This document shows positions 35,202 to 47,269 of a DNA stretch of 64,000 nt, one piece after another. A program made the position numbers and the translations under genes. Under the pieces are notes generated by a model that made no database searches, was not told the origin of the DNA, and was given only the letters and a program-made list of their open reading frames with translations. Source of the stretch: Lunularia cruciata (lineage: Eukaryota; Streptophyta; Marchantiopsida; Lunulariales; Lunulariaceae); NCBI GenBank assembly GCA_948567375.1, contig OX419757.1, forward strand, positions 32,550,001 through 32,614,000, written 5' to 3'. The stretch's first letter is position 1; each line of letters starts with the position of its first letter.

Positions 35202-35858
35202 TATTATAGAGAAAGTAGCTGGTGCAAGTTGAAATGCCCTAATGCATGGTCACGCTAGGATCCAAGACCCTTGCCAAAGAAAGAGAGAAGATGTGCTCTA
35301 GTAGCCTAAGGAATAGGCGAGTCAACTAAGAGAGAATGTAGCATATGCTCACATTGTCATTCCATCAAGGAAGACCATAAACCTCTAGTCCAATCTGACG
35401 ATAGTGAAGCAAAAGATAGAAAGTCCTCATGTGCCCATGAGGATAGACTATCTCTTGTCTACCGCAATAATATCTAGAGAGGAAAGGATCCCTCCTCCAC
35501 CTCTATCACATAAGTCTCCAAAACCAGCTTATCAACAACCACAAAATGAGAGGAAAGTAGGGGTGCTGAGAGAGCCCAACTACCCAAAAGTGCCATCTCT
35601 TCCATAGATAGTAATCCAACCCCTCCACATGAGACCGGCAAAGCCATCTATCTACATGCCGAATCCCTTGTCACACACTCAAATGTCCATGGTCCAATAA
35701 TACCATCAAAGACTCCCATAATCCTCCTATCAAAGGCTCTCAGACGTGATAGGAAGGATGAGGAGGAGGGAACTATGCCAATGAGATATGTTGGTCGATG
35801 GGCAATTATAGAGGGGAGTATACCAAATCCCACCTACGGATCTGTTAGTAATGGAAGG

Positions 35859-36438
35859 TCATCCACATGGAGAAACATCCTCTACAAGGGCAACATCTAA
35901 GAAACATGTGACAAAATCCTTGGACCCTACTGGCACTTCAAGAACATGTAGTCCATTTGTAGATGTGATATACCTCTCTAGAAGCTCAAGGTAGGGAGAG
36001 GCACCTAAAGGGGACCATGCCCTACACTTTGACACCTCAACTCTCAAGCCTACTAGATGTAGCTAGGTAGTCAAGGGGTCAAAGGTCTGCCTAATCTGAT
36101 CTACAAGGCCCACGATGTGTGTATCATTTGCCAAGGAAGGAAATACACAACTTGGCATGGCCAAAGTAGTAGATAAGAGAATTATAAAGTGAGCCATTGG
36201 CAAATAAGGGTCCCCCTAAAGGATCTCCAAAATTGACTCCAAGACGGTGACTCCCTCCTGTGAACAACCATGCTGGTAGTAAAGGGGAGCAAAAGAGCCA
36301 TAAAAGGACAGCCAAAAGGAATAAGACTTGCCAAGGATCTACTAGCCTCCCTAAGCTCTCTAAAGATGGATACCCACAAGATGCTATTAAAAGCATTCTC
36401 AACATCCACATGTAGGACGACCCACTCTGGATTGACAT
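35859..36438 (-). pseudogene. LINE reverse transcriptase core, copy 2
   Basis: Overlapping minus-strand frames hold motif A (MDVENAFNSILWVSIFRELR, 36182-36409), motif B (GVNFGDPLGGPLFA) and the region after the active site (SKCRAWSPLG, then GLHVLEVPVGSKDFVTCFLD). The catalytic D-D box lies between, near 36120, where SFLGK is followed by a frame break. It aligns with copy 1 at 18994-19570 with the same gene order. The frame changes twice within 600 bp, so no active enzyme is encoded. Confidence 0.75.
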
Positions 36439-37795
36439 TTAGGATTGCCCTAATGCCTAGAGATATAGCTTCACATCCTCCATGTGTAGCTACTCCAAAC
36501 TGATGTGAACCAAGGTGCTATCAAAAGTAAGAATGATGTTGAAGGACAATGGTATGACCAACCAAACATATGAAAGGATCTCTCCAATAGCAATCTATCT
36601 AATGCCTCATGTGTCCATCTCTATTGCAAGAAGTTGACTAGCATATACAACACCCAACTAATAGACATAAGAATGTCTCCTTTTGCTAATATTATAGCCA
36701 CCTAAGACAACTCAATAAAAAAACTAGAAGGATCATCTGCTTGAAAGTAATCTCTAAGGTGTTCATCTACCATCCTTGACAAGTCTCTTGAGGAAAGGCA
36801 AAAGGTAGTGCACAATGTTTGTGCAAAAAAGACCTATCAAGACATAAAGGCTGCTCAAGCTGATAATCTAAGACCTCTAGTGGTAGTTCCTCTATTGCCA
36901 TAAGATGTGGTGAGCGTAGGGAAGAGATAGTCTCATTAGTAGGACTAGCCAAAGACAAAGGGTGTAGTGCTCGTATTGCTCTACTAAGCTCTCTTGCCTA
37001 GCCCAATATCCTACATCATCATAATCAAGTGGAATCTATGGTATCATGTGGCAAAACTTGTCTTCTAAAACGTGCAGCCCTAATAGAGTCCTCTTGTAGG
37101 GCCGCCCAATCTCCCGCTCAAAATGAATGAAATCTAACAACCACCTCTTTATGCCTTGCACGTCCTCCTCTAGCATAAAGAAGATACCATTAAGGGAGTA
37201 AGAGGAATAGGGCCCATGCTAACTCGTGCAAGGGATCATGTGCCAAACAATCAAGTGGTTGGTTAAAGTCTATCTACCTCATCATGGAGTGTGTGGGGTT
37301 TAAGGTTTAACCCTAAACCCTCCTTTGGGTTGATTCAGGTTATGATCCAATGACTCACTTTGTTCCCACCTTCAAGCAAACCCAAACTCAAAGTAAAAGG
37401 GATTTCAATCACTTTTGAGTACTAAATGACCATTGTATTAGCATTTTGAAGGCTAGGTTAGTGGTATCTCCAAGCTCGGTGGTAGCTCAATCAAAGTTCA
37501 GGTTTTCCTTGGTGTGCAAAAGGCATTGATTGATGCAGATTTGGCAGTGAGGTAGATGAGGTGCGGAAGTGTTGGCCAAATTTTGAGCAATGGTTGTGAT
37601 TTAGAGCTCAAGATGTGAAAGTAGGATCAATTTTTTACAAATTGGGCTTGGAAAGTGAAATTGAAGGTGGAGTTGTGAACCTATCCTTGTGAATTTCACA
37701 AGGATAGGAAAAGGAGTTTTTGGAGAAACTCCTTTTCTCAATTTGGCTCAAGTGAAGAGTTAGTAGAGGATTTGGCGGTCACCCAACTTTAGGGT

Positions 37796-38130
37796 TTATG
37801 TCAAGTTTTACGTTAAATATTTGCTAGAGTTTACATCAGATTTTGGCCAGATTTGGAAGAGTTTTGCTTGGTGGTTAGATTTGGAAGAGTTTCATAGATT
37901 TGGAAGAGTTTTGCCAAATTTAGAGATGGTTCAAAGTAGCAAGAAGAAAGGCCTCATTGATTGAATTTACATCAGAATCTATGTCAGATTTTTGCTCAAG
38001 TTTATGTCATATTTTGGCTAGATTTGGAGGAGTTGTGCTAGATTTGGAGAGGGTTTGAAGTGGCAAGAAGAAAGGTCTCATTTGGCTGAATTTATGTTAG
38101 ATTTTGGCCAGATTTGGAGGAGTTTAGTTT
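37796..38130 (+). repeat. Degenerate minisatellite in D1 leader
   Basis: About ten variants of GATTTGGAGGAGTTT / GATTTTGGCCAGATTTGG lie in a row. The region is longer than the equivalent in D3 (50355-50525) because a block ending GGCAAGAAGAAAGG..CTCATT is duplicated. Confidence 0.7.
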
Positions 38131-38899
38131 GGTGTTTAGAGAGGCTTTGAGGCATAAGCCTATGTGCTATGAGAGGCTACAAAGGCCTAGAAGTGCCAAC
38201 AAGCCAACTTGCTGGCGTGAGGCTGGCTAGTTTAGGGTAGATCTTGGTCATTGTTTGGCAAAATCTGCCCATCATGCTAAATTGTGCGCAACAGGGTTTG
38301 ATCTCTAGTTCCTAGACTGGTGCCCTTGCCAATTGGTCCACCCTCACTTGTTGTCCTAGTGACTGGCCCACTATTATTTATACACTTATAGCTTTGGCTA
38401 AGAGAGACAATTTGATCCTATTCTTGGTGATCCTGGTAGCTTAGGACATAGATAGGAACTCCTATTATGTCAAATGCCAAATGGTGGCAGAGTTAGTCCC
38501 ATGTTGCTTTATGAGATGGAGGGTTTTGATTTAGATTTCTTGTGATTGGACCCCTTCTATTCTTTGCTTCTTGTTTGTGCACCACGTCTATGTGAGGTGC
38601 CCTAAATTTAGAGCGTTAGTGCTCTAGTGTGCTCTTGATGGTGAGGCTGGAGTGATGACCAATCAAACTACCTTTGTTTCTCTTTGGTGAGGTAGGAAGT
38701 GATGACTTGCAGATCATGAGAGTGCGTGTTGTGATGGCAGGTTATAAGTCACCCTTTCTCGTAGTGTAGTTGTCTCAGTTAGAGTTACATTAGTGGGTAG
38801 TGTTCTGGTGGTATTGGCACTTGGTGGTGCTTAGTTGGTATTGGTTCTTGGTGGGTTATTGGTTCTTGGTGGAGTATTGCGGTTGCGCTTGGTGGTTTG

Positions 38900-40760
38900 T
38901 GGTTACTTTGTCAAGATGAAAATTCTTTGGAGATTCCAAAGGAGATAGCCCTACAATACACAATGGGTTTACTCGGAGTGGTACTCGATATCAACTTGTA
39001 TCTCAAATCCCAAAGGAGGAGATTGACTCTGAGTTGGAGTTTGACAAAAGAGTTGATTCAATTGAGAGTGCACTTGGTGTGTTTTCAATGTTGTTGTGGG
39101 ACATGGACAAGATTTATGGGACCTCCAAAGGCCCTAAGCATCATTATAATATAGTGGGTACCATTGAGTTGGATGACTTCATTTAGGAGTTTGATAGTTG
39201 GTGTGATCTACAGTAGATATGAAACCTGACTTTGTTCACATATTTCATGGCATGGAAAGGATTATTGCAATACTTAGAGGATCTACCAATGGACAATTAC
39301 CATGAGTTCAAGAGAGCTCACTTGGAGGAGATTGAGTTATGGAGACAATATTAGTCTCCAAACTATGTCTCCATCACTTCAAGCTTGGTTGTAAGGGATA
39401 GATTGGTTGTACCCACAAGTTCTAGCTCAAGTAGCATTGGTGGAGCTAGTGGAGGTGCACTAGCTGGAGATAGTCTACTACGAGTAGAAGTACCGCTATA
39501 GGTGGTGGTGTAGTACCGGGGTTTAATCCTATGGTGGAGTTCTTCCAATATTTGAGGCAAAACTACTAGGGAGTGCAAACTAACAAGCTGAGGAGCTTGC
39601 AGGAGTACCAACGGAAGGCTAGAGAGAGCCTACGCAAGGCATACACTTGCATGAGATGGCTAAACAACACATAGGGAGTTGCTGAGGCCTAGGCAGTCCA
39701 ATTTTGGTATGGGATATTGGACAAGGAGTTGCAACATAGAGTTCATGATGCTATTATGTTATAGGCTACTTCGCCTACTTTGGCGGTGGTCTTTGGTTTG
39801 GTTGAGTGTATTGAGCTCAACATGATGGAGGAGAGAGTGGTGACATCTAGATTTGGTACAGAGACCTTATCCACAATTGTGACTTCTTCTAGAGTGCAAT
39901 AGAGTGCACCACGCCCAGTTGATTTTTGAGGATAGGATGGATAGCCCAGATCTTATGGAGCGAGTGGAGGGCATAGTGTTGCTAGACCCTTACCTTCATT
40001 TTTGGCTCAGCGACAACTAGTGAGTAGTGGTGTTGCTTGTTGGACTTGTGGTGGACCTCACCTTAGGGGAGAGTGTACTCAAGGCAACAAACCTAATACC
40101 TCTAGTGTATCATAGCCAACACAAAGACAATGTGAGCATTATCATACATATGGTCACTCTAGTGATTGATGCTTTGACCTATACTCGGAGTTACGGAGTG
40201 GTAGGGCTGCTATAGCAAGTAGTAGAGGAGCTCCAAGTCATGGATGACAAGGTGGTAAAGGTGGATCCATACCTAGTAGAGGTGCAATAGTTGCCTTTAC
40301 TTCTAATACAGCCATGACTACTCGCATTGAGTAGTTGGAGCAGAGATTGGCTAGCATAGCCATAGCTTAGAGGAGATTAGATTTAGGTGCTAAGGCTTCT
40401 ACCTCATAGGTTGGTGATAGAGATGCCTTGGATTTCATGCACGGAGCAACACAAGTAGATACCTCTACTGTAGTGACTAGGAGTGCAATACGTGCTCTAG
40501 AGCCTAGAGGCGCATCAATGGAGTTAGACCCACAAAGAGGAGAGGTTGGGAGACATGTCAGACTTCCTCAGTCTTTCACGCTCTCAAAGGTATTGCAAAC
40601 AACATCCATGGCTCTTAGACATCCCAATGCAGGTGTGGTAGGTGGTGATGGGGTGCATGATGGACTACCTACTAGTCAGCCACTTGCTTCTACCCACACT
40701 AAGTCTAGCACTATGTTGGGGGCGGCTCAATTGATTATGCACTATCCTTTAATTTTTAGC
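38900..40760 (+). pseudogene. gag of D1
   Basis: It aligns with D3 gag (51400-53150). Recognisable parts are the capsid-like region around 39240-39860, a knuckle region around 40035-40170 where some Cys and His codons are altered, and the C-terminal linker with ALEPRGASMELDPQRGEVGR (40428-40763). Stops interrupt it every 50-100 codons; most are TAG. Gag would form the particle that encloses the RNA and enzymes. This copy cannot make it. Confidence 0.75.
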
Positions 40761-41128
40761 TAGTGACATGTGTACATTGAAAGTTGACCCAACCCTAGTG
40801 TTCCAATTGGCTGCCATGCTTTGTGAGAGTAGGGATGATGTGGTTCCTACTTCTAGAGTAGAGGTGGTTAATAGTAGAGTTGACTTGGTTGAGGAGCATG
40901 GGATTTGCTCAACGACTAGTGGTTTATGGTAGGCATCAACGACTAGACTAGAGGGGTTACCAGCTAGACTGGCCTTTGAGCAAGTGTGGTTTACACTTGG
41001 ATTTGTCTTGTTGGATAACCAAAAGGGGATTTTTCATTTGGTGGGACCTTCAAGGAAGGTCTATACACCATAGAGGGTCTTACTTGACTTTGTTGCATAG
41101 CTCCTTATGTTGGGGAAGGTTGCAGTTG

Positions 41129-41203
41129 TCAATCTAGGGTTATGGAAGACCGATCAATCTAGGGTTATGGAAGACCGATCAATCTAGGGTTATGGAAGAC
41201 CGA
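41129..41203 (+). repeat. 25-bp unit repeated three times in the D1 protease region
   Basis: TCAATCTAGGGTTATGGAAG plus ACCGA occurs three times head to tail. D3 has one equivalent unit near 53577-53600. The two extra units add 50 bp and so shift the frame. Confidence 0.9.
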
Positions 41204-41787
41204 TGTGGAGAGGTGTCCATTTCAGATCTAGACATCTCTAGGGAGGTGGTTCAACACAATACATCACATGTATAGAGCTAGTTGTTCAGATTCAGCCTGA
41301 TCATCCGATTGATAGCTTGGTGGTGAGAGCTCAAGCTATTGCGACAATAGTTGAGTCATATGATCTGTTAGTCGGTGGAGCAATGATACACCCAATGGGT
41401 TTCAATATTGACTATTGGGAGGAGACCACCTCCTATAGACCGGCAGTCATGTGAGAGACAAGTATGTCACCTACCAATAGGCTTTAGTAGTGGCAGTCTT
41501 GGCTCACTACAATGTGGGACCATGGCAGCATCAAGTTTAGTGGTGCAGCTACTTGGCCTGGTGACTTATTGGAGAGGAATGCCCATGCAGAGGATACTCC
41601 ATTACCAAAGGAGATCACTCAGATTTGGAGTACAAGTAGGATTGTTCCATCCACCTTGGATGTTCCTTTGTGGAGTTCATTGGAGGCATTGCAACAACAA
41701 GTAGATTAGTTGGTGCAATAGGCTTGGAGTGGAGCTTTTGTACCACCAGGAGACCAGTGTGAGGATGAGCCTCCAAAGTCAATTACC

Positions 41788-42333
41788 TTGACACCTCTAG
41801 ATGTCACACTCATTGCTTGGCAGTATCCAATAGAGGGAGTATGTTTATTGGAATTGTTTGGTGGTATAAGCACCAGACTAGCTGTGATATTACAGGCGGG
41901 TATACAAGTACAAAGGTACTTGTATGTGGAAAGAGATGAGATTGCTAGGCAAGTCTTGCTCTATCATGTGGCACACTTGGCTTATTGGTATCCTGAGTTA
42001 TTACCAATGTAAGTAGTTATGGGTTACTAGAAGGTCCTACCGGCATTTCCTTATTAGGGTAGCATGATCTAGAGAGACATGGTCTTGTTTATTTGGTGAT
42101 TTTTGGACAGCCATGTTAGGGAAATACACGTGCTAGCCAAGGTTTGGGTCTTCAAGATGCCCATTTTGGTGTGTTTTGGGAGATGTTATGCATACTTTGA
42201 CATCTCTAGGTTCATCAGTCTGTTTCTCAAGCTTACATTTTGGAGAACATCCCTTTGATGGGCAATTCTCACACTAGAGTGGTGGTGAGTGCACATCAAG
42301 TCCATTCTTGGATAGGACCTACTATAGAAACCC
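41788..42333 (+). pseudogene. C5 DNA methyltransferase domain of D1, 3' half deleted
   Basis: An open frame (41788-42012) carries motif I (LLELFGGISTRLAVILQAGI) and then RYLYVERDEIARQ of motifs II-III. It is unbroken here, whereas D3 has a stop and a small deletion. The remaining frames keep ENIPLM-like motif VI text near 42240 and RVVVSAHQVHSW. At about 42333 the sequence jumps to the post-RNase-H region, so motifs VIII-X are gone. It is the best-preserved N-terminal half of the methyltransferase in this window and confirms the domain is a family trait. Confidence 0.85.
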
Positions 42334-42719
42334 ATGTCCCAGCCAACAAGATCAGATCGGAGCATGTTGGCATGGTGAGAAAGATGAGGAGAGGGTGCCA
42401 GGTTGGCATGCATATGCCTTTTGCTATATATTTTTTGAGTCTTTGATGGTATCTTTCTTAGCGCATACACAAGGAGTCATTGAGGTCATAGATCAAGAGA
42501 GTGGAGATAGTGATATAGTTCAGCAAGACATTCATGATGATGTCTTAATGATGGACTATCTTTGCATGGATGTTGTGGGTGGCACAGTTGGAGCCAAGGA
42601 GTAAGATCGTGTCCTTCAGCAAGCTAGGTAGTTCAGATTGGAGCGCAGATACCTTTTGCATGTATGGGAGGATGGTAGGGTGAAAGTAGTGCCACTTCCA
42701 TCTCAGAGACTATAGTTGG

Positions 42720-43560
42720 TCTATCATACTCATGAAGAGCTAGGACATTTTGGAGTAAAGCATACATATAGCTTACTCTAGAGTCATTATTGGTGGCGGG
42801 GTATGCAAACTGATGTATAGTAGTTTGTTGCCATATGTGTGGTTTGTGACCAAGTTAGAGCATCATTTAATGCTCCTATGCCATAGTTTCACCCATTACC
42901 TATCATGGGATTGGGTTACCACTAGAGTTTGGACTTTGTTGGACCTTTACTATTGACTATGAGACATCATCAGTATATTTTGGTGATGGTGGAGCAGTTC
43001 TCCAAGTGGATTGAGTTGGTGGCACTTCCTGACAAGTCAATGAAGAGATGGCTTATTCATTCTTAGATCAAGTTCTTAGTCATTTTGGTGCACCGGTTGA
43101 GGTTTTGACTGATTAGGGTATAGAGTTCTTGGGGAAGTTTCAGGTCTTGTGTGACAAGGCTTTGATTGATCATCATACTACCTCCCAAGATCACCCTAAG
43201 GCAGATGGCTTAGCAAAGAGAGTGGTTTGGACGATGAAGAGAGAATTGTGAAAGTATGCTTTGCAAAGAGGCCACTTGGGAGAATGGGATCTCCAATTAT
43301 CTTGGTTGGCCATGGGCTATCAGTTCAGCCGGCAAGCCTCCTTATCATCCTTCTTTTGTTACTTTCTACTATATGGACTAGATCTAGATTTACTTGTAGC
43401 CATTTTTCAAGATGCTAAGGTAGTTTTGGACTTAAATGATCCAGATGTATGGATGAGCGCATGTTCTCAATAAACAAAGATCTTTTGCAGAGTGATGCCA
43501 ATGGCCTTTGAGAACTTGGAAATTGCTTATCATAGAGATACCTTATGCTATGCTACTACT
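42720..43560 (+). pseudogene. Integrase of D1
   Basis: It aligns with D3 integrase. The zinc-binding N-terminus is near 42730-42850. Central core segments FGAP.EVLTD and KRALIDH-like text are near 43090-43170, and the segment after the catalytic Glu is near 43205-43240. The extended C-terminal domain runs to 43560. TAG and frame breaks are frequent. It links to the PHD finger at 43640-43970. Confidence 0.75.
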
Positions 43561-43639
43561 CAAGGAGGAGGTTATAGATCTTCAATCTATTGATTTCATC
43601 TAGGAGACTATGTATATCTACAACAAACATCACTGACGT

Positions 43640-43972
43640 CACTTGATGTTTCTACAGGCTGCACTATCTTGAGAGTACATGAGGTTTTTCCATCTGGAGT
43701 CATTATGTTGGAAGGACGTGATAGAGTTGTTTGGACAGATCATTGTGTGTAATTGTGTGCCATACCACCTCCCAAACATTGATGGAATATGGACCCAAGC
43801 TTGGCACTTGTGCGTGCAGGCTTGGGGTGTATATTATGCGGCTCTTAAGGTGGAGCTCCTACTATGTTAGTGTGTGATAGTTGTTTGAGAGGATGGCATA
43901 TGGTATGTATGACTCCTCCCCTCATGGTGGTTCCTTAGAGACAATGGTTATGTCCTAGATGTACTTGACCTA
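43640..43972 (+). pseudogene. Integrase C-terminal tail and PHD finger of D1
   Basis: The reading frame near 43830-43970 preserves the Cys and His codons of a PHD finger: C-x2-C, then C-D-S-C, G-W-H-M-V-C, and the final C-P-R-C before a TGA stop. Two codons inside are stops (TAA after the first CxxC, TAG before the last pair). The spacing is the same as in D3 at 58470-58613. Survival of all eight metal-ligand positions supports a real family domain, not chance. Confidence 0.8.
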
Positions 43973-44135
43973 TAGCTGGTTCATCCTTTATATGTTAAAG
44001 ACTGCAAACAAGCAACTAATGATGGGGGTCGATAGCTCTTGGCCTCTTGATCTTTGCCCATCATAGGGTATACTATATACTTGGAGTAGATGGCTATCTG
44101 GAGTTAGAGGGACCTAACCGCCAACTAGGGGAGAT

Positions 44136-44786
44136 ACATGGACTTTAGAGTCCATGTATGACTTATGTGTGAGTTATGTATCTATAGTGTATGATGTTGA
44201 CAGCGATGCATGTTGTGTAGCAATATATATATGCACGACAATTGTCACGCCATTTGTAGTATTGCATCTAGATTGCTCGGACACTAGAGTTGCAGTGATA
44301 GTAGTTAAAGGTATTTTAGCAATCACTCATAGACTACTTTTTGACAATCAGATTCTATGTTAGGGGTATTGACTTCATGGTGAGGCCCACCATCACTTTG
44401 CACCATTGGATGTGTCATCAATGAGACCATTAGGGTTTCACACCTAGCTTGCATCCAGGAGTATACTATTGAAGTGCAGCTCCAAAGAGCTCACTTCTCT
44501 GATGTTGAGCCTTTGAGTTCTTGGCTATGGTGGACAGAGGCCGGCAAGCATCACATGGATTCTCTTAGCTAGAGTAGGTATGGCTTGACTGTAATCAATG
44601 CTCAATTGTTGGTAGTTTATAGAGTGATAGATCAAGTATTGATTTGAATTGAGTTGATTTGAGTGGTGTAAACAAACTGATTTATTGTGGCACTTTAGGG
44701 TCTATGTATGACTTATGTGTGAGTTATATGTCTATAGTGTATGATGTTGACATAGATGTATGTTGTGTAGTGATGTATATACAACA
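44136..44786 (+). repeat. 3' LTR region of D1 with x-y-x arrangement
   Basis: Segment x (about 44136-44240, ending GCACGACA), two bases AT, segment y (44243-44685, starting TGTCACGCC), then x again (44686-44786, starting TGTGGCACTTTAG) lie in a row. The same x-y-x order is seen at 58783-59461 in D3. A purine run (AGGGGAGA, about 44127-44134) upstream of the first x fits a polypurine tract. Confidence 0.75.
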
Positions 44787-45580
44787 TTAATGTTGGGGGC
44801 AGATCAGTTGATTATGCACTTTCCTTTATTCTCAACAAGTGACGTGTTTACATTAGAAGTTGACCCATATCCAACTCTAGTGTTCTGGTTGGCTACCATA
44901 CTTTGTGAGAGTAGAGATGATATGATTCCTACTTCTAGAGCAGAGGTGGTTGATAGTGGAGCTAACTTGGTTGAGGAGCATGGGATCTACTCAACAACCA
45001 ATGGGTTATGACAAGCAACAACAACTAGATTGGAAGAGTTATCAACTAGACTTTCCTTTGAGTGAGCGCGTTTCACACTTAGAGTTGTCATATTGGATAA
45101 CCAAAGGAGAATTTTCCATTTAGTGGGACCTTCAAGGAAGGTCTATACACCATAAGGGATCTTATAGCTCTAGTGCACAACCCCTTATGTTGGGGAAGGC
45201 TATAGTTGTTGATCTGGAGCTACAAAAGACCAATGTGGAGAGGTGTCCATTTTAGATCCAAACATCTCTAGGAGTGGTGCTACACAGTACATCACATGTG
45301 GAGAGCTAGTTGTCTAGATTCAATCTAGTCATTTGATTGATAACTCTATGGTGAGAGCTCAGGCTATTATGATAGTAGCTAAGTCATATGATGTGCTAGT
45401 TGGTGGAGCAATATTATACTCCATGGGTTTTAATAGTGACTATTGGGAGGAGACAACCTCCTATATTGGTAGTCAGGTGAGGGATGGGTATGTTGCCTAC
45501 CAGTATATTTTAGTAGTGACAATCTCGGTCATTATAGTCCAAGACCATGATGACATCAATTTTAGCTTTCAATAGTTATG
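44787..45580 (+). pseudogene. Aspartic protease region of D2
   Basis: Gag-protease linker text (44760-45011) runs on to a flap-like SYDVLVGGAILYSMGFNSDY segment at 45333-45575. The codon immediately before the expected protease active-site region is TAA (45154-45156), where D1 and D3 have TAG. The active-site aspartate region is eroded. The protease would mature the polyprotein. Stops show this copy is dead. Confidence 0.65.
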
Positions 45581-45789
45581 TTACTTGGCTTGGTGAATTA
45601 TTAGAGGGGACGACCCATGCAGGAGATAATCTAGTACTAGAGGAGATCACTTGGATTTGGAGTACAAGTGGGATTGTTCCATCTACCTTTGATGTTCCAT
45701 TGTAGAGTTCAAAGGAGGTATTGCAACAACATGTAGATCAGTTGGTGCAATTGGCTTGGAATGGAGCCTTTGTACCACCAAGAGACCAA

Positions 45790-46850
45790 TGTGAAGATGA
45801 GCCTCCAGAGTCTATCCCATTGTCACCTTTAGGTACCACTCATTGCTTAACAATATCCAATAGAAAGAGTATATTTATTGGAGTTGTTTAGTATGATGAG
45901 CATTGGATTAGATATGATATTATAAACAAGTATACAAGTATAAAGGTGCTTGTATATGGAAAAGAAATGAGATTGCTAGGTGAGTCTCTCAACATCATGT
46001 GGCATATTTGGCCTATTGATATCTTGAGTTATTGCCAATGTCAGTTGTCAAAGGTTACCAAAAGATCCTACATGTAGACACTTCCTTGCTGGTGATGTAG
46101 GATCTAGAGAGATATGGTTCCATTCATTTGGTGATTTTTGGATGGCCATATCAGGGACTACATGTGTTGGCTGAGGTCAAGGTCTTCAAGATCCTTGTTT
46201 TGGTGTGTTTTGGGAGATGTTACTTATTCTACAACATCTCTACATTCATTAATCCATTTCTCTAGCCTACATTTTGGAGAATATCTCTTTGATGGGTGAT
46301 GCTTGCACCCAGGTGGTGGCGAGTATACATTAGGTCCATTCTTAGATGGGACCTACCATGTTATTGGATGCAATTAGAGTGGTATCATGGGCTCATTGTC
46401 TTTGTCTTTGGTGGATAGATCTCTTACCCAGAGAGGTTCTACAACGTGCTTATGATGGGATTCAACAAATAGACCACCTTATTGTTGATGAAATTTTGGA
46501 TGTTGGTCTTTAGTCTCAAACAATGGCAGTGGCTGATAGGTCACTTATGGTAGTGGTGAACCTACTCAGACAACCCCAAGTTGCTTTACCTACACTTATG
46601 AGTTTCATAGGCTCTCATGCTTTTGGAGAGGGAGATCTTGGACTTGTTTGGGACTCACAAGTATAGCATTTGGTGGAACCCAACACCGATGAGAGGGAGC
46701 AGGTGATGGGTTTTTGCACCAATATTATTGTTGTTCCAACAATGTCAAAGGTATCCAAGCATCAAGTGTTAGGTCAGGCTATAGACCTAAACTATTTGAC
46801 CTGGATTATGAGCCTTGGTTTGGCAAATCAGCATAAAATGTGCTTGATAA
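45790..46850 (+). pseudogene. C5 DNA methyltransferase domain of D2, broken
   Basis: The second half is the best preserved part. After motif VI-like and motif VIII-like text (46270-46430) comes DLLPREVLQRAYDGIQQIDH without the stop seen in D3. The 46670-47104 frame then carries DEREQVMGFCTNIIVV and KHQVLGQAIDLN, the motif IX-X region. The motif I region near 45870-45900 is damaged. With D1 it shows that the family encoded a full-length catalytic domain, about 330-350 residues, between protease and RT. Confidence 0.8.
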
Positions 46851-47269
46851 GCATCACCACTCGGACACTTGTGAGCTCTATGCTGATCAAGACAATTCAT
46901 GCACATGGTGGGAATGATGGACCAAGTTGGCAGGGTATTCTTGGGACACAACCAATTGGTATTGGTGAGAGAGGTCTACTTGGGTCTGTAGATAGAGGAC
47001 ATATGGTGCTTGCATCCAGATTGGAGAGAGTTTTTCACACTGAGGTTGGGACCTCTAGTGGTTGGTTGCATGACACTATTGCTCCCAAGGGCCTAATGAA
47101 ATAGCCAATTAGTACGTCTTCCACTTCTACATCAATTACAAGTTACAAAGGATACTTGGGAGCTAGATCTTGGACCCAACCTTACAAGAGGAGAAAGACT
47201 GAGAGTTTGGAGGTTCTTGAGGAGCTACACAAGTTGTTTTGCCTTTAGTGTGAAAAATTTGGGTGCTCT

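Larger units (their letters stand above)
34384..37300 (-). mobile_element. Non-LTR retrotransposon (LINE) copy 2, degraded
   Basis: The minus strand, read from about 37300 to 34384, gives RT N-terminal pieces, motif A (DVENAFNSI, near 36380-36410), motif B (GVNFGDPLGGPLFA, 36124-36438), the post-box region (RVEVSKCRAWSPLG, 35859-36047), then a C-terminal Cys/His segment at 34944-35201 and a tail ending in the shared words at 34384-34530. It is longer than copy 1 at the 3' side. Many stops and shifts show it is inactive. The right end abuts element D1. Confidence 0.8.
37458..44786 (+). mobile_element. Ty3/gypsy family D, copy D1 (methyltransferase- and PHD-bearing; RT/RNase H deleted)
   Basis: Homology to the full copy D3 starts at the TGGTATCTCCAAGCTCGG word near 37470 and runs through leader, gag, protease and methyltransferase to about 42333. 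It then jumps to sequence lying after RNase H in D3, losing about 2.26 kb that includes reverse transcriptase. Integrase, PHD finger and LTR segments follow to 44786. There is no 5' LTR; LINE copy 2 lies immediately left. In-frame TAG codons are very numerous and mostly stand where D3 has CAG. Confidence 0.85.

Noticed and set aside
45333-45575. Separate small gene
   Set aside because: It is the protease C-terminal half of D2, aligned with 53714-53911 in D3.
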